From positions 85,563 through 149,562 of the forward strand of contig UYJD01000012.1 in the NCBI GenBank assembly GCA_900618795.1: a DNA stretch of 64,000 nucleotides. The letters are read 5' to 3'. The position numbers and the translations under genes are program-made. A model generated the notes under the pieces. That model was given only the letters and a program-made list of their open reading frames with translations. It was not told the DNA's origin and did no database searches. This stretch comes from Cyanodermella asteris. Taxonomy: Eukaryota; Ascomycota; Lecanoromycetes; Ostropales; Stictidaceae. This document shows positions 42,945 through 53,492 of this stretch, piece after piece (the first letter of the stretch is position 1; each line of letters opens with the position of its first letter).

Positions 42945-44042
42945 TGCTGCTCAGGATGGCAGTCAAAGCTCTTGGTGCCTTGCAATTGGGTGTTGAGGCG
43001 CAGGGCATTGCATTTTCGGTCGGTCGACTTTGATGGTGAAAATTGTGCACACATCGTGGTGCTGGCTCATGGTCTGGCGGTATCAGCCGCTGCAAGTAAG
43101 TCGGTCTGTTTCAAATAGCTTCAAATGGCAGCTTCAATTTCTCTTGTGAGGATGATCTACATGTTTGTCGTGTGATTTTGCCCCAGTCAGAGGATGCGCG
43201 TTGCAAACAAATACTATTGGCGGGTTTATTGTGCAGGCAAACGTAAAACTGAACTGTCTAGAAACACTACATCAATAGGTTCAGCCTCGGCTAATCCTAA
43301 GGAGAGCAAGCACTGACATCTCAATTTTCCTCGCCCTGATGAAACTTGAAGACATTCTGCGCCTATTAGTATGTAACGGTGCTTTGACGCGCAGCAATTG
43401 ACTGCGCTTGAGACAATAGCACTTGGTTAGTGACAACTTTGAACCGTATGAACGGATCATAAGTACATTCACATTACGCTCGGCACGGAGGAACGACGAC
43501 GGCATTTGACTTTGGTTCTACGGTACTGTTGTGGGAACCAACAATGCCTGGAGTCAGACCGCCGGTCAACGAAGCTCAGACCATACAGCACAAGCTCAGT
43601 CCGACTTCAAACCGCAGCTGCTCCAGCCCATACCCTAAATTCCAACTTCCAGTGGATTACTGCCGTTCAGCATGCGACTAGAACCACGCCTTGGCGCTTA
43701 TCACTCCAGCAGAGGTCACAGTTCCGGACCGTGTCCTTCGGCGGCAAGCTGCTCGCCTCCTCTCCAGTGGTGAATCTGAGGCAACGTCTCTATAGAAATC
43801 AGTCTCTTCCCCAGATGGCAGCCTCCCTTTATGTGAATGGGCCTGCCAACGCCATTGACCTGCTTCCTAAGCCGGCTTCCTCTCCGATTCTGTGACGCAG
43901 CATCGTGATGTGACTCCTTCCAGACTCTCAAATTTTCCGATCTTTCTTTTTCTCTCGCTTTTATTCTAAGGTCTGAACTTCACAGCTGATGCGTCCCTTA
44001 TAGCTCTACTCCCAACTTCGACATCCAGAATTTCGGGACGTG
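42945..44042. other. intergenic
   Basis: A 129-codon plus-strand frame at 43506-43895 has no recognisable pattern and overlaps an opposing frame, so I do not call it. Nothing else was found. Confidence 0.45.
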
Positions 44043-45467
44043 ATGGCCCGCAATTTGCCCCAGGAGATATGGAACAAAATCGCCCTTGAGATCCGAGGTG
44101 CCGAACCCCTCGGATGGCAAAACGATCTCGCAGGCATGCTGGTCGCCAACAAAAGCTTACGGGAAGCCGCTCTTGACGCTTGGTTCGTCAGCACCCCACA
44201 TCTTGGTGACGGTGTATCGTCCCGTCAACAGTACCTGAGGAGGACCGCCGACCATCCGATTCATTCCAAGCGCGTCCGATCGGTGACCGTGCGGAGCAGC
44301 GTGACCGGCTTCTTCAACCTGTCTTGCGAGAAGGGAATCTGTCTCTTGGGGGACAAGTCTGGCTTCCACAAAAAGTGGTCCGAAGAGCGTTACAGCGAAT
44401 TGACGCAGGTCTTCTCCCGATTGCCGGGGTTGAGAGAGATTGTCTTTGTTCAGGCGAGTGAGCACTGTACAGAAGATGTGCCGTTTTGGAGTCAGCTGGT
44501 CGTTGCTTGTCCTCAGGTGTCCAGGGTCGAGTATCTTTCCGAGCAGGCTTCGTTTCGCCCCAGCAAGCTGGACCTGTGTATGAATAGCGCAATCTTGAGG
44601 GAGCTCCGAATTCATTGTGCGTGGAGCGGCCCTCTCAATCTTGAGGACTTCCGAAACTTGACGGCCCTTCGATCTCTCTCCATCGCACCGAAACATCATC
44701 TTTGGGAGGGACAAAACTACACTGACCCCCAATCTACAAGCCTTCGTCTTGGTCCTACCTTATTTCCGACTCTGTTGACCCTCGAAGTGCGCGACGTGGA
44801 AATTGAAGCAGACGACTTCGAATCCTGACTGAGACAAGAACATGCTCCAACACTGCGATCAATAAAACTGAGCAACATCGTCGTCAAAGCAGGCTTCTGG
44901 CGACAAATCTTCCGTGCGATCACCGACCGCAACAGTCTAACGGCTGTGCGCTGCGAGAACATGCACTACCACCACCTCGACGAGCCATCGCCCCGCCGCT
45001 TCAAACTCTTCGAAGGCCAAAACGACCATTACGGCGGGACCGTGTCCGTCTTTCAAGAGAAGCAACTCTCATCTCTGCACTGGGAGGACCTGCACCACAT
45101 GGGGGACATGCTCCGAGCGCTACGGCACCGCAACAAGAAGGGTTACGTCAATGTGCAAAAAGCCACCACTTTCGCGTCTGGAATCGTGCCGTTCGAGAGC
45201 ACGTTCATTGATCTCGCGCCCGCGGAGGAGATCGAGTCTGGGGTGGCTTGTTTCGGGACCGGTCTGCGCGAAGATGAGTGGTGGATGGGGCATGAAGAGA
45301 TTGCTACACCATTGTTCAATTTGAGTCCCGAAGCGTCGCGGGCGCAGTCGCCTGTCATGGCTCGTGCTCGAGCGAGGTTTTCGAAGAAGCTGGACTTCGA
45401 TGGGGTTTTGAGGAGGTTAACGGGGTCTTGGAATGCGCAAGGAGATATGATGGGAATGGGAGGGTGA
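44043..45467 (+). pseudogene. F-box/LRR-like protein interrupted by one in-frame TGA
   Basis: A single reading frame runs from the ATG at 44043 to 45467 and is broken once, by TGA at 44826-44828. The first part (261 aa) begins with an F-box-like helix (NLPQEIWNKIALEI) and has leucine-rich spacing (LREIVFVQ, LRELRIHC, LRSLSIAP). After the stop, the same frame resumes the same kind of protein (LRQEHAPTLRSIKLSNIVV, then FRAITDRNSLTAVRCENMHY) for another 212 codons. No intron of suitable length with GT/AG ends removes the stop in frame. The context is TGA CTG, close to the leaky UGA-CUA class, so readthrough cannot be excluded; a recent disabling mutation is simpler. The function of the intact protein is unknown, probably substrate recognition. 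Confidence 0.65.
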
Positions 45468-46255
45468 AAAGGTTCGGATGGCGGATGACGACGGAAAAGT
45501 CATACTTTGGCTGGATCGGATGAAGAAAAATTATTGATTGTAAAGACGGCAGGTCGTCATTTGGCGTAGAACCTCGGCTCTATGAATCCTGGCATGAAGG
45601 ATTATTTGATACGAAAATGTCAATCACCAACATTTCCTCGCATGAAAATGGGAAAATGGTAAGGAAGTTGACGAAGTGTCAGGATGGAACGCATCTACTC
45701 TCGAAGATTCTCCTCATTTAACGCGTTGATAACTGACCTTTGGGTCCGCTCTTTGCATCTGAAAAGTTCTCGCAAGTCGGTGGTGAAATGCCGGAACGTT
45801 CAATTGTGGGACCGCTTGCTGGCGCTTCGCGCGGGAAGCAAATCACCTCATCTCGGCTTTCAGCCGCGCAAGCAGGCAGCATCCGCGCGGTCTCCCCGCG
45901 AAGCCGCACGTAATACATCGTAAACACGAAAAACACTCGGCTACCGGGCCTCAGCTGGCAGTTTGTGAGTCATGGCTGGGTTTCGGCCGAGCTGAACGCA
46001 TCAAATGAGGCCTAGCTCGGATTCTTAGCTTGGTTTTTAAGGTTACACAGATCTTATCTGATCCGCTTGCTGATCTAATCTGATGGAAAGATACGCAGAG
46101 ATATATGGCATCCCTTCTCTTCCCTTTTCCCTGATGTCGTGTTAATGATCTCTTCGTTGTCCTTGCACCCACCCTTCAGCTTGCAGTATTTGTTCTTGAG
46201 CCGTTCCCAGGGATTTTATTCCATCAGACTTTTTCCACAAGTTACGAGCGAAGCC
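45468..46255. other. intergenic, MFS promoter
   Basis: The MFS frame is open back to 46139, but that part lacks an ATG fitting transporter N-termini better than 46256. No other feature was found. Confidence 0.45.
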
Positions 46256-47827
46256 ATGGCTTCAAGCGACACCAAAGAGGACCCTGCAGATGTCCAGCCT
46301 ACTTTTCCAGCCCCGAGAGGCGCAACAGAGTGCCTCACCATACAACCCGAAGCACCAACCCAGCCAGACATCGAACTAGCTCAGCTCCCCCGAGACAAAC
46401 TTTCCGATCCCTTCCTCGTAACCTTCTCTCGACCCCACGACCCCTGCAACCCCCTCGATTGGCCCTCGAGCCAGAAATGGGCCGTAACCGACGTCCTCTC
46501 CGCCACCGGCTTCATCCGCATCATGGTCTCCACGATAATGGCCCCCGCCCTCGCCACCATCAGCAGCGAACTCTCCATGACGCCCTCCGAATCCGCCATG
46601 GCGTTGTCCATCTACCTCCTCGCCGCCGCCTTCGGTCCGCTCGTCCTAGGCCCACTATCCGAAGTCTACGGACGGCAGAAGATCTTCCATGCGTCAAACC
46701 TCTGGTTCCTGGTCTGGAACGTGGCGTGCGGGTTCGCGAACACGAAGGGAGTGCTGATTGCGAGTCGTTTCATGGCGGGGTTCGGAGCGAGTGCGATTTA
46801 TGCGCTTGCCGGGGGCGTGATGGGGGATGTTTGGAGGCCGGAGCAGAGGGGCAAATCGTTGGCTTGGTATCTTTTGATTCCGCTGCTGGGATCGGCGGTG
46901 GGCCCGATTATTGGGGGGTTCATGGCGGCGAGGACGACTTGGAGGTGGATGTTTTGGTCGACGTCCGCTTTCCAGGGCGTGATGATTTTGGTTTCCTTCC
47001 CGACGTTCAAAGAGACGTATGCACCGCTCATACTCAAGCGTCGGGCGGAGAAGTTGCGGGAGGAGACTGGGGATACTCGATATCAGACTGCGTTTGGGCG
47101 GTTGGATGAGCATACCTCTACTTCTGTGAAACTCGCTCGCAGTCTGAAGAGGCCACTGCGCATGTTGCTCACTCATCCCATCATTCAGTTGACGGCACTG
47201 CTGTCGGCCGTGTCGTATGGGACGCTGTACATTGTTCTCTCGACTTTCTCCGATCTCTGGATCTCACACTATGGCGAGTCCGTTGAGATCAGCGGCCTAC
47301 ATTACATCGCCATCGCACTCGGAGAAGTCATCGGCGCCCAAGTTTTGGGTCCACTTCTCGATCACACATGGCGACGCCTCAGGAAGGAAGCCGCACAATC
47401 CTCCGCCAACGCCGCAATGGAGCCAGAGCCCGAAGCTAGGATCCCATTGATGTACCCTGGCGTCGCACTCCTCACCCTCAGCTTCTTCTTCTACGGCTGG
47501 ACCGCAGAGTATCGACTTCCCTGGATCGTCGTCGACATTGCGGTCTTTCTAGTTGCATTCGCAGGGCAAATGCAAGGTATCCCTCAACAGGCGTATGTCA
47601 TTGACGCGTATGCGGGTCAATATACTTCGTCAGCGTTGGCGGCATCGCAATTTCTAAGGAGCTTGACAGCATTCTTGTTCCCCTTGTTTGGTCCGCAGAT
47701 GTATGCTGCAATGGGGTATGATTGGGGCAACAGTATGCTGGGGTTTGTTTCGCTGGTTATTGGTCTTGTTGGGCCCACTGCTGTTTGGAGATATGGTAAG
47801 AGCATGAGGACAAAGGCGAGGATGTAG
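46256..47827 (+). CDS. MFS transporter, DHA1 type (drug/polyamine-H+ antiporter-like)
   Basis: The product is 523 aa, intronless, from the ATG at 46256 (MASSDTKEDPADV). About 75 hydrophilic N-terminal residues end in the family block DPCNPLDWPSSQKWA, which precedes TM1. Twelve hydrophobic segments can be counted. The TM2-3 loop carries motif A (LGPLSEVYGRQK) and motif C-like glycines appear in GSAVGPIIGGFMAARTTWRW. Between TM6 and TM7 is a long charged loop (LKRRAEKLREETGDTRYQ). These are features of fungal DHA1 exporters for drugs, toxins or polyamines. No biosynthetic genes lie close enough to suggest a cargo. It acts in the plasma membrane by family inference. Confidence 0.92.
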   Translation: MASSDTKEDPADVQPTFPAPRGATECLTIQPEAPTQPDIELAQLPRDKLSDPFLVTFSRPHDPCNPLDWPSSQKWAVTDVLSATGFIRIMVSTIMAPALATISSELSMTPSESAMALSIYLLAAAFGPLVLGPLSEVYGRQKIFHASNLWFLVWNVACGFANTKGVLIASRFMAGFGASAIYALAGGVMGDVWRPEQRGKSLAWYLLIPLLGSAVGPIIGGFMAARTTWRWMFWSTSAFQGVMILVSFPTFKETYAPLILKRRAEKLREETGDTRYQTAFGRLDEHTSTSVKLARSLKRPLRMLLTHPIIQLTALLSAVSYGTLYIVLSTFSDLWISHYGESVEISGLHYIAIALGEVIGAQVLGPLLDHTWRRLRKEAAQSSANAAMEPEPEARIPLMYPGVALLTLSFFFYGWTAEYRLPWIVVDIAVFLVAFAGQMQGIPQQAYVIDAYAGQYTSSALAASQFLRSLTAFLFPLFGPQMYAAMGYDWGNSMLGFVSLVIGLVGPTAVWRYGKSMRTKARM

Positions 47828-48116
47828 AGACATGATCGCAGTCTGAGGCAGTATGTGATAGATACCAACTTGGGACCGTGAGAGTGAAGCCCCTACCCGA
47901 TCAAGCGTAGTTCGAGGCGTTAGGTTCACCCTCGTGTTGTCGACCTTCATGTCAGCCTGCGCGGCCTCGAGCCAGCACGATATAGTGTAGAACCCTTCCT
48001 CCCAAATCTATCCTTCATCTATGAAAGGCGATAGCCATCAATAGCGCTAAGCTATGGTGCGAAAATACTCCGTTCTCTAGTACCTGGCCTGCCCCGAGCG
48101 AGACGGGTTCGCGGCA

Positions 48117-48554
48117 TTGTGTCCAAAGATCGAAGGTAGCGAGGACTTCTGGACAGGCAGCGCTTATCGCCAAACCCCATGGCAGCTCCTCAATGAAGGT
48201 GGTCCACGGTGGGCATGGCACTTACTCGCACATCTCACGCCGGAGGTCAGGTATTTGGAGGTGGCTTCAAGCAGCAAACAGCAACGAGTACTCGACCTTT
48301 CGATGATCGAACAGCTTCCTTTGGAGATTTCCCTTACCATTTTGCTAGATCCGTATATCAGTAGCGCTGATATCTTAGCCATTGGTCTATCGTCACTTGT
48401 CTTGTGGCCGTTGGTTCCTCGCTTCGCGCACGACTATTGTGTGCAAGCTGGGTCACCTTGGGTCCTGACGCCCAATGTTTGTATTCGTGCTTCTGTCAAT
48501 CTGTGGGCGCAGCCGTACAACTCTGCACCACCAATATCGAACAAAGAGATGTAA
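48117..48554 (+). pseudogene. F-box-like protein fragment
   Basis: Within a 145-codon frame, residues from about 61 read LSMIEQLPLEISLTILLDPY then ISSADILAIGLSSLVLWPLV. This is the pattern of the N-terminal F-box of fungal F-box proteins (LPxEI...ILxLGLxSxxLW). The normal continuation (a 250-residue C-terminal half) is missing. A possible continuation appears in another frame at about 48490-48597 (NIEQRDVIYDATFDDKLPCL), which suggests a frameshift. The upstream part (MCPKIEGSEDFWTGSAYRQT) is not recognisable. I treat it as a broken gene rather than a functional short protein. Confidence 0.4.
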
Positions 48555-49883
48555 TCTATGATGCAACCTTCGACGACAAACTGCCCTGCCTCTAGCTACT
48601 CCAAGCAAGTGCAGAGCTGGCAGAACTTAATGGCTCGCTGTCTGGTCACACCGCACACGTGCTATAAGATCGGGAAGGGCGTCCCAAAAGGAGGTGCAAC
48701 CAAAGTATTTCCTGCAAGAAAAATCGACGGCTACACGCTGTACGCGTCGATCCTGTAAAAATTGGTGGATATCGAAGATCAGATTTGGGATCAGCCCTGG
48801 CATCTAAGAAACCGTACCAAGGTGTTTTTCGTCAGTCTCGATCCCCAAAATGGCCAGCAGAGCACAGCAAAAACAGAGCCGCTGACAGAGTCGCTCCGAT
48901 TGAATATGAAACGCTGAACTGTCGAGTCCGCTGACAGCAAATGCTCTTGCGCCGTGTCGGCCGAAGATACACTGCTCTATCACATCCTATGAGACTCGAG
49001 ATACACCGATTCTGAGAGCAAGGATGGTGAAACTCGGCCAGGAGAGCCTGCGTCAAAGGACAACTCGGCTGGGGATTCGTTCAACATTGTTGAGCAAGAC
49101 TATCATCCGAGAACAACGTCGCATGAGATCTGGTCCGATTGCATGACTGACGTTGAAAGGTTTTTTTTTTTGCAGAGAAGATTTGCGGTGTGCACTGAGA
49201 GCAGAGGTCGGGAAGGACCTGGGTGAAAGAAGGATGCCTCTAGCACCATCGAGGCCACGTAATGTAAGGCATTTTGCTTCGTTGGAGTACTCAACTGATC
49301 GTTTAGTGGCTGTATCAGATGTAGTTGCTTGCAATGAACGATAACTTCCGGCTTGCGTAGTCCTTTGTCTTGAAGCCGAGCACTACAGTATGCCCCTGAG
49401 ATGTCGCCATGGTTCTCACCTTGAGCACAAAGACCCGCTCCTTCAAACTTGAGTGGAGGGCATGGCGGAGGTCTGCATTGGGGACAGCTGAGCTGGAAAG
49501 CTCACTAACAATGTGTCTATGCGATTTGCTAGTGAAGCCCGACGAGGTTGATTTATTTGTTATTACGGATATAAGCATACAAAAACGAGGTCCCGTACGG
49601 TCCCGACTCGTTGCAAAATTGTCTATAATGGTGTGCGAAGCGAAGAAGTATTCCGAACTGCTCAGGAGAGCTTAAGGACTGATTCATTTGAAGCTTGGAG
49701 CCAACATCCGCTTACCTAAGCGCGCTCCGGAACTTCCCGCTACCGAATCGCAAGCTCCGTCTCCGCCGAACATTTTCCTCGCGCATTCGCCATCGCCTCG
49801 AAGCTCACACGACCAGCTCCCCCCTTCTATATCCAGCATCTTTTACACCGAGCACAATCTCTCAAACCTTTTGACACCTCATA
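48555..49883. other. intergenic, MGE1 upstream region
   Basis: Part of the F-box remnant may extend to about 48600. A run of 11 T sits at 49161-49171. The rest shows no coding pattern, and the last 150 bp is the MGE1 promoter/leader. Confidence 0.4.
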
Positions 49884-50878
49884 ATGCGTCGCTCTGTCCT
49901 CCGTCAGCTTTCCTTCCGCACCAGCACTCCCCTGCGCCCATCCTCCAGCATCTACAACCGAGTACCCGCATCACGAACACCGCAGAGTTCCCTGACATCG
50001 CAGCTCTCGGCGCGAAGATGGTATGCTGACAGTGCCGCTGAGAAGGCGGAGGGAGAGGCGAAGGAGGGCAGCGATGCGCCGGCTGCGAGTGAGGTTGAGA
50101 AGGTGAAGGCGGAGCTCGAGGAGAAGAAGAAGGAGGTTTCCGATTTCAAGGTACGTTGGAGACGATCCACTGGAGACCGGTGAGCTGGACAATATGGCTA
50201 TGGCTATGGGAAGTCGGCCTCGCTGTGATGTATACGCCACAGCGCTAAAGACTGGCCACTGCGTGCCGAAGCGACTCCCGTCTTCAACGCCCGACTCGAA
50301 TCGAACAATGCCCAGCAAACAATTGGTCCGGCCTTTCTCAAACCCCGTACATTTATACTGACAATCCTACCAGGACAAATACCTCCGCTCCATCGCCGAC
50401 TTCCGCAACCTCCAAGAACGCACCAAGCGCGAACAAGCCGCCGCCCGCGACTTCGCAATCACAAAATTCGCAAAAGACCTCGTTGAATCGATAGACAACC
50501 TCGACCGGGCGCTCGGCGTCGTGCCTGCCGAAGCGCTGGCGGATGGCGCCAACGTCGACAAGAACCTCAAGAACCTGCACGACGGGCTGAAGATGACTGA
50601 ATCGGTGCTGATGAGCACGCTGGCCAAGCACGGGCTTGAGCGCTTCGATCCGAGCGTTGAGGGGGAGAAGTTCAACCCGAATAAGCATGATGCGCAGTTT
50701 ATGAGTAAGGTGGAGGGAAAGGAGGATGGGACGGTCTTCGCGACGGTGCAGAAGGGGTTTGAGTTGAATGGTCGGGTGATTAGGGTGAGTGCCATTGCTA
50801 GGTATTGGGCCGATTGTGGTGGCGCGGTGCTAACTTTGTTCACAGGCTGCAAAGGTCGGCGTTGTCAAAAACTCATGA
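49884..50878 (+). CDS. MGE1: mitochondrial GrpE nucleotide-exchange factor
   Basis: Three exons, 49884-50150, 50374-50784 and 50846-50878, are joined by phase-0 introns of 223 and 61 nt to give 236 aa. The N-terminal 45 residues are a Ser/Arg-rich mitochondrial presequence (MRRSVLRQLSFRTST...SARRWYADS). A long coiled-coil helix starts in exon 1 (VEKVKAELEEKKKEVSDFK) and continues in exon 2 with DKYLRSIADFRNLQERTKRE, the GrpE signature helix. The beta-domain contains FDPSVEGEKFNPNKHDA. The 11-codon last exon completes GRVIRAAKVGVVKNS, the usual GrpE end. Mge1 releases ADP from matrix Hsp70 (Ssc1) during protein import and folding. Confidence 0.95.
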
Positions 50879-51184
50879 ACGAGATGTGTTTGACGTTTAG
50901 CATATCACTGTTTTGGCGCCTTAGTGGGATGAACGTGTATAATATAGGAAGATTGGACGGCAACAAAAGCATCTGTGCCGGCATGGTGCCGGCCGCTTGT
51001 ACGATATCACTCCCCTTCGAAGAGACCGCTTGTATAGAACTTCAAACGTTGATGCATGATGCAACTGGAAATATATGCCATTCGTGGCAGGTCTTTCGCC
51101 ATATTGAGAAGCTTATATTTATGGAACTTAGAGCCAGACAATGCTTGCACATGCTGCGTGAAACTTCTGTGCGTTCTCGAGTGA

Positions 51185-53243
51185 TCAGTCCATGTGCTTC
51201 ATCCTGGCGGTGAAGAGTCGTTGCATTGCTCCATAGTCGGCAACGTCCCTCGCCAGCTCCATCGCACCGTCGCAGGCTTTCTTGCACACGTCATCTTGAC
51301 AGACTCGATAAGCATCCACGGCGGTATTGAAAAGTGCCATAGCCAGCTGGCCCTTGTCGAAGCTGCGAAGAAGGTCTGCAAAGCCCATGATCACTTCAAT
51401 CTGACCATCCATGCGCGTGCTATGTGTGTCATATTCGCGAATGGACTCAATTAGGCTCCGCGTGAGGCGTCTCTGAAAGATGATGTTATTCTGAGCGCCG
51501 GCTGAATTGAAGAGCTTGTTCAATGCTATGGCACACCATGCTGCCACAATGTTCTGGCCGTTTGCTTTTTCGGTGGCTTTCCAGATGATGGCATGGCATG
51601 CCTGGGCATGATCAACGTTCAACACAAGGTTCTGATGATCTCGTACAATACATCGCAGCAGATCGTCCGCAATCGTATAGCCACGACTGCTGTAGCCCAG
51701 CTCCAAGGTTGCATAGTGAAGGAAAGACATTATGATTCACCCAGTCAGATCGATGTCCCGCCAGGGATGAGCTTTTCTGGTTTTAGCCCCGAGCCAAACG
51801 GCATCCGGATCCTTTTCACAGGCTTGCCAATCAATACCAGGGTCGCTTTCCCTGGTGTGGGGTGTCAGGATAAAGCTTCGTATTGCACAGATTGCCAAGT
51901 TTGGATCCTTTCGATGCAGCCCGGCAATAGATTCCAAGTGTACTTCTAGATACTTAGGATCTAGTTCCTTTGAGGTCACACAGTCCGCAACTGCCTGCGA
52001 GACTTCTCTGTGGGTTGAAGACGCCTCGGCAAAGGTCGCTTCAAGCCTTAGTAGTGATATGGTCTCTGGAGGAATATCGGCGTCCTCAAGGCGCTGAATA
52101 AGGAGCCTAGTACTGCAGTCTGTATCCGATTTCGCTGTAAGCGGTAATGATGATATGGCCTCTGGAGCAACATCGGTATGTTCGAGGCGCTCAATACGAG
52201 GTGTCGTTGCGTCCAGCTCGTGGCTAGACCCATGTTAGATGTTTTGCTCGTCCACATCATTCTACGACTAGCTCACCTTGTTTCTAGGCGACAGCGAATG
52301 AGGCCCCAGAGCAGAGAGATCTTCCAGCTTTTGTTGGTAGGATGCTCGAAGCACTCAAGGACATCCGCTTGTCCAAACCAGAACGAAGCTTCTGAAAAGT
52401 CACAGGCTTCTCTGCGCTGAATCCCAATGCTCACCATCAGTTTTCCTAGCTGCTCGAGCTGATCTCCAGGCTCATTTTTGACTCGCATCAGTTCAGACAG
52501 CCAAGATCGGGCAGTGTCGAGACGATTTTCTTGCCAGGACTGCCAACCCCGTTCGTCAGCGGCCACTAAGGGAGACCTCTCAGCGTGCTTACTAAATGCA
52601 TCCTCAATATCAAGTAGCGCCAGGTCAGGTCGGTGTCGTTCATGTCCTTTACGTAAGCTGCAGCTTTCTCGGCCAGCGTCTTAGCAATGTCAATGAGCCC
52701 GTTTGCTGTTTCAGTCAGAGCAGGATCATTGAGAGTAGTGAGTTCAGCTTACAGATACACAGCCGCGCACCTTTGCATAGGCTATGAGCAACAATGTTCA
52801 TATCCTTGCTGCTGCGCTTGAGCTCTGCGCCGCTCCGCAGCGCGGCGTGCAGTAGAAGTGCAGCAAATGCCCGAACTTACGAACTCGTCAGAATAGGCGA
52901 TAACGAGCAGGCATCGACAGACCTTGACATAGCAGCTGTTGGCTCTTTTCGGCATCCGATGAGTCGTTAATACAGGCATTCCACAAGCCAATTGCCACGG
53001 TGCCACATGTGGTGGCCTCTGATTTTGGCATGGACACGGAAGCAGCATCGCGAATGCTGTTCAACAGACGTGGGTTGATACCTTCGTACGGGTTGTTACC
53101 ATCGCAATCTGGATATTTTAGTTCCGGGAGCTTCTTGGTAAGCCATGTAGCATATGCTGTTCTGGTCAGCCGTAGAATAAACGTAGTTCGGAAATCAGCT
53201 TACTCTTCAACATGTCCAACGATTGGGATGCTTTCGCTTCCAT
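51185..53243 (-). CDS. Spo22/Zip4-like meiosis TPR protein (short form)
   Basis: Exons placed on the minus strand are 53243-53204, 53156-52923, 52875-52771, 52705-52653, 52602-52277 and 52223 onward to about 51740, then a last block from 51736 to the TGA at 51185. Junctions rebuild continuous helical protein, for example TCGTVAIGLWNACI and VRAFAALLLHAALRSG. Further blocks are RGWQSWQENRLDTARSWLSE and ACHAIIWKATEKANGQNIVA-AWCAIALNKLF. This block order is that of the Spo22/Zip4/TEX11 family, a TPR protein of the synapsis initiation complex in meiosis. At about 620 aa it is shorter than usual fungal members (about 900). The last two blocks share one frame with a TGA (51737-51739) between them, so either an intron that I cannot place or a premature stop lies there. 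The start Met is uncertain. Confidence 0.55.
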
Positions 53244-53492
53244 GCTGGCGTCGCGAGAGCTGCTCCGTTGTCGTTGCAGAATGTGTCGGAAGACATGTTC
53301 AACGTGCAACGCGTCAAAAGTCGCGAGGGCAGACTTAGTCCTGCTGTTGAGGCAGGCACGACCGCGGTCGACGGAAGGCACGACCAGTGGCCAGCAACGT
53401 CAGCCCGGCACAACCCCGCGAGTCGCTGTCATCATTCCTTTCTGGTCCTGTTACCGGCACGGCGGCCAGATGAATGCCTCCTAGAGCCAAGT

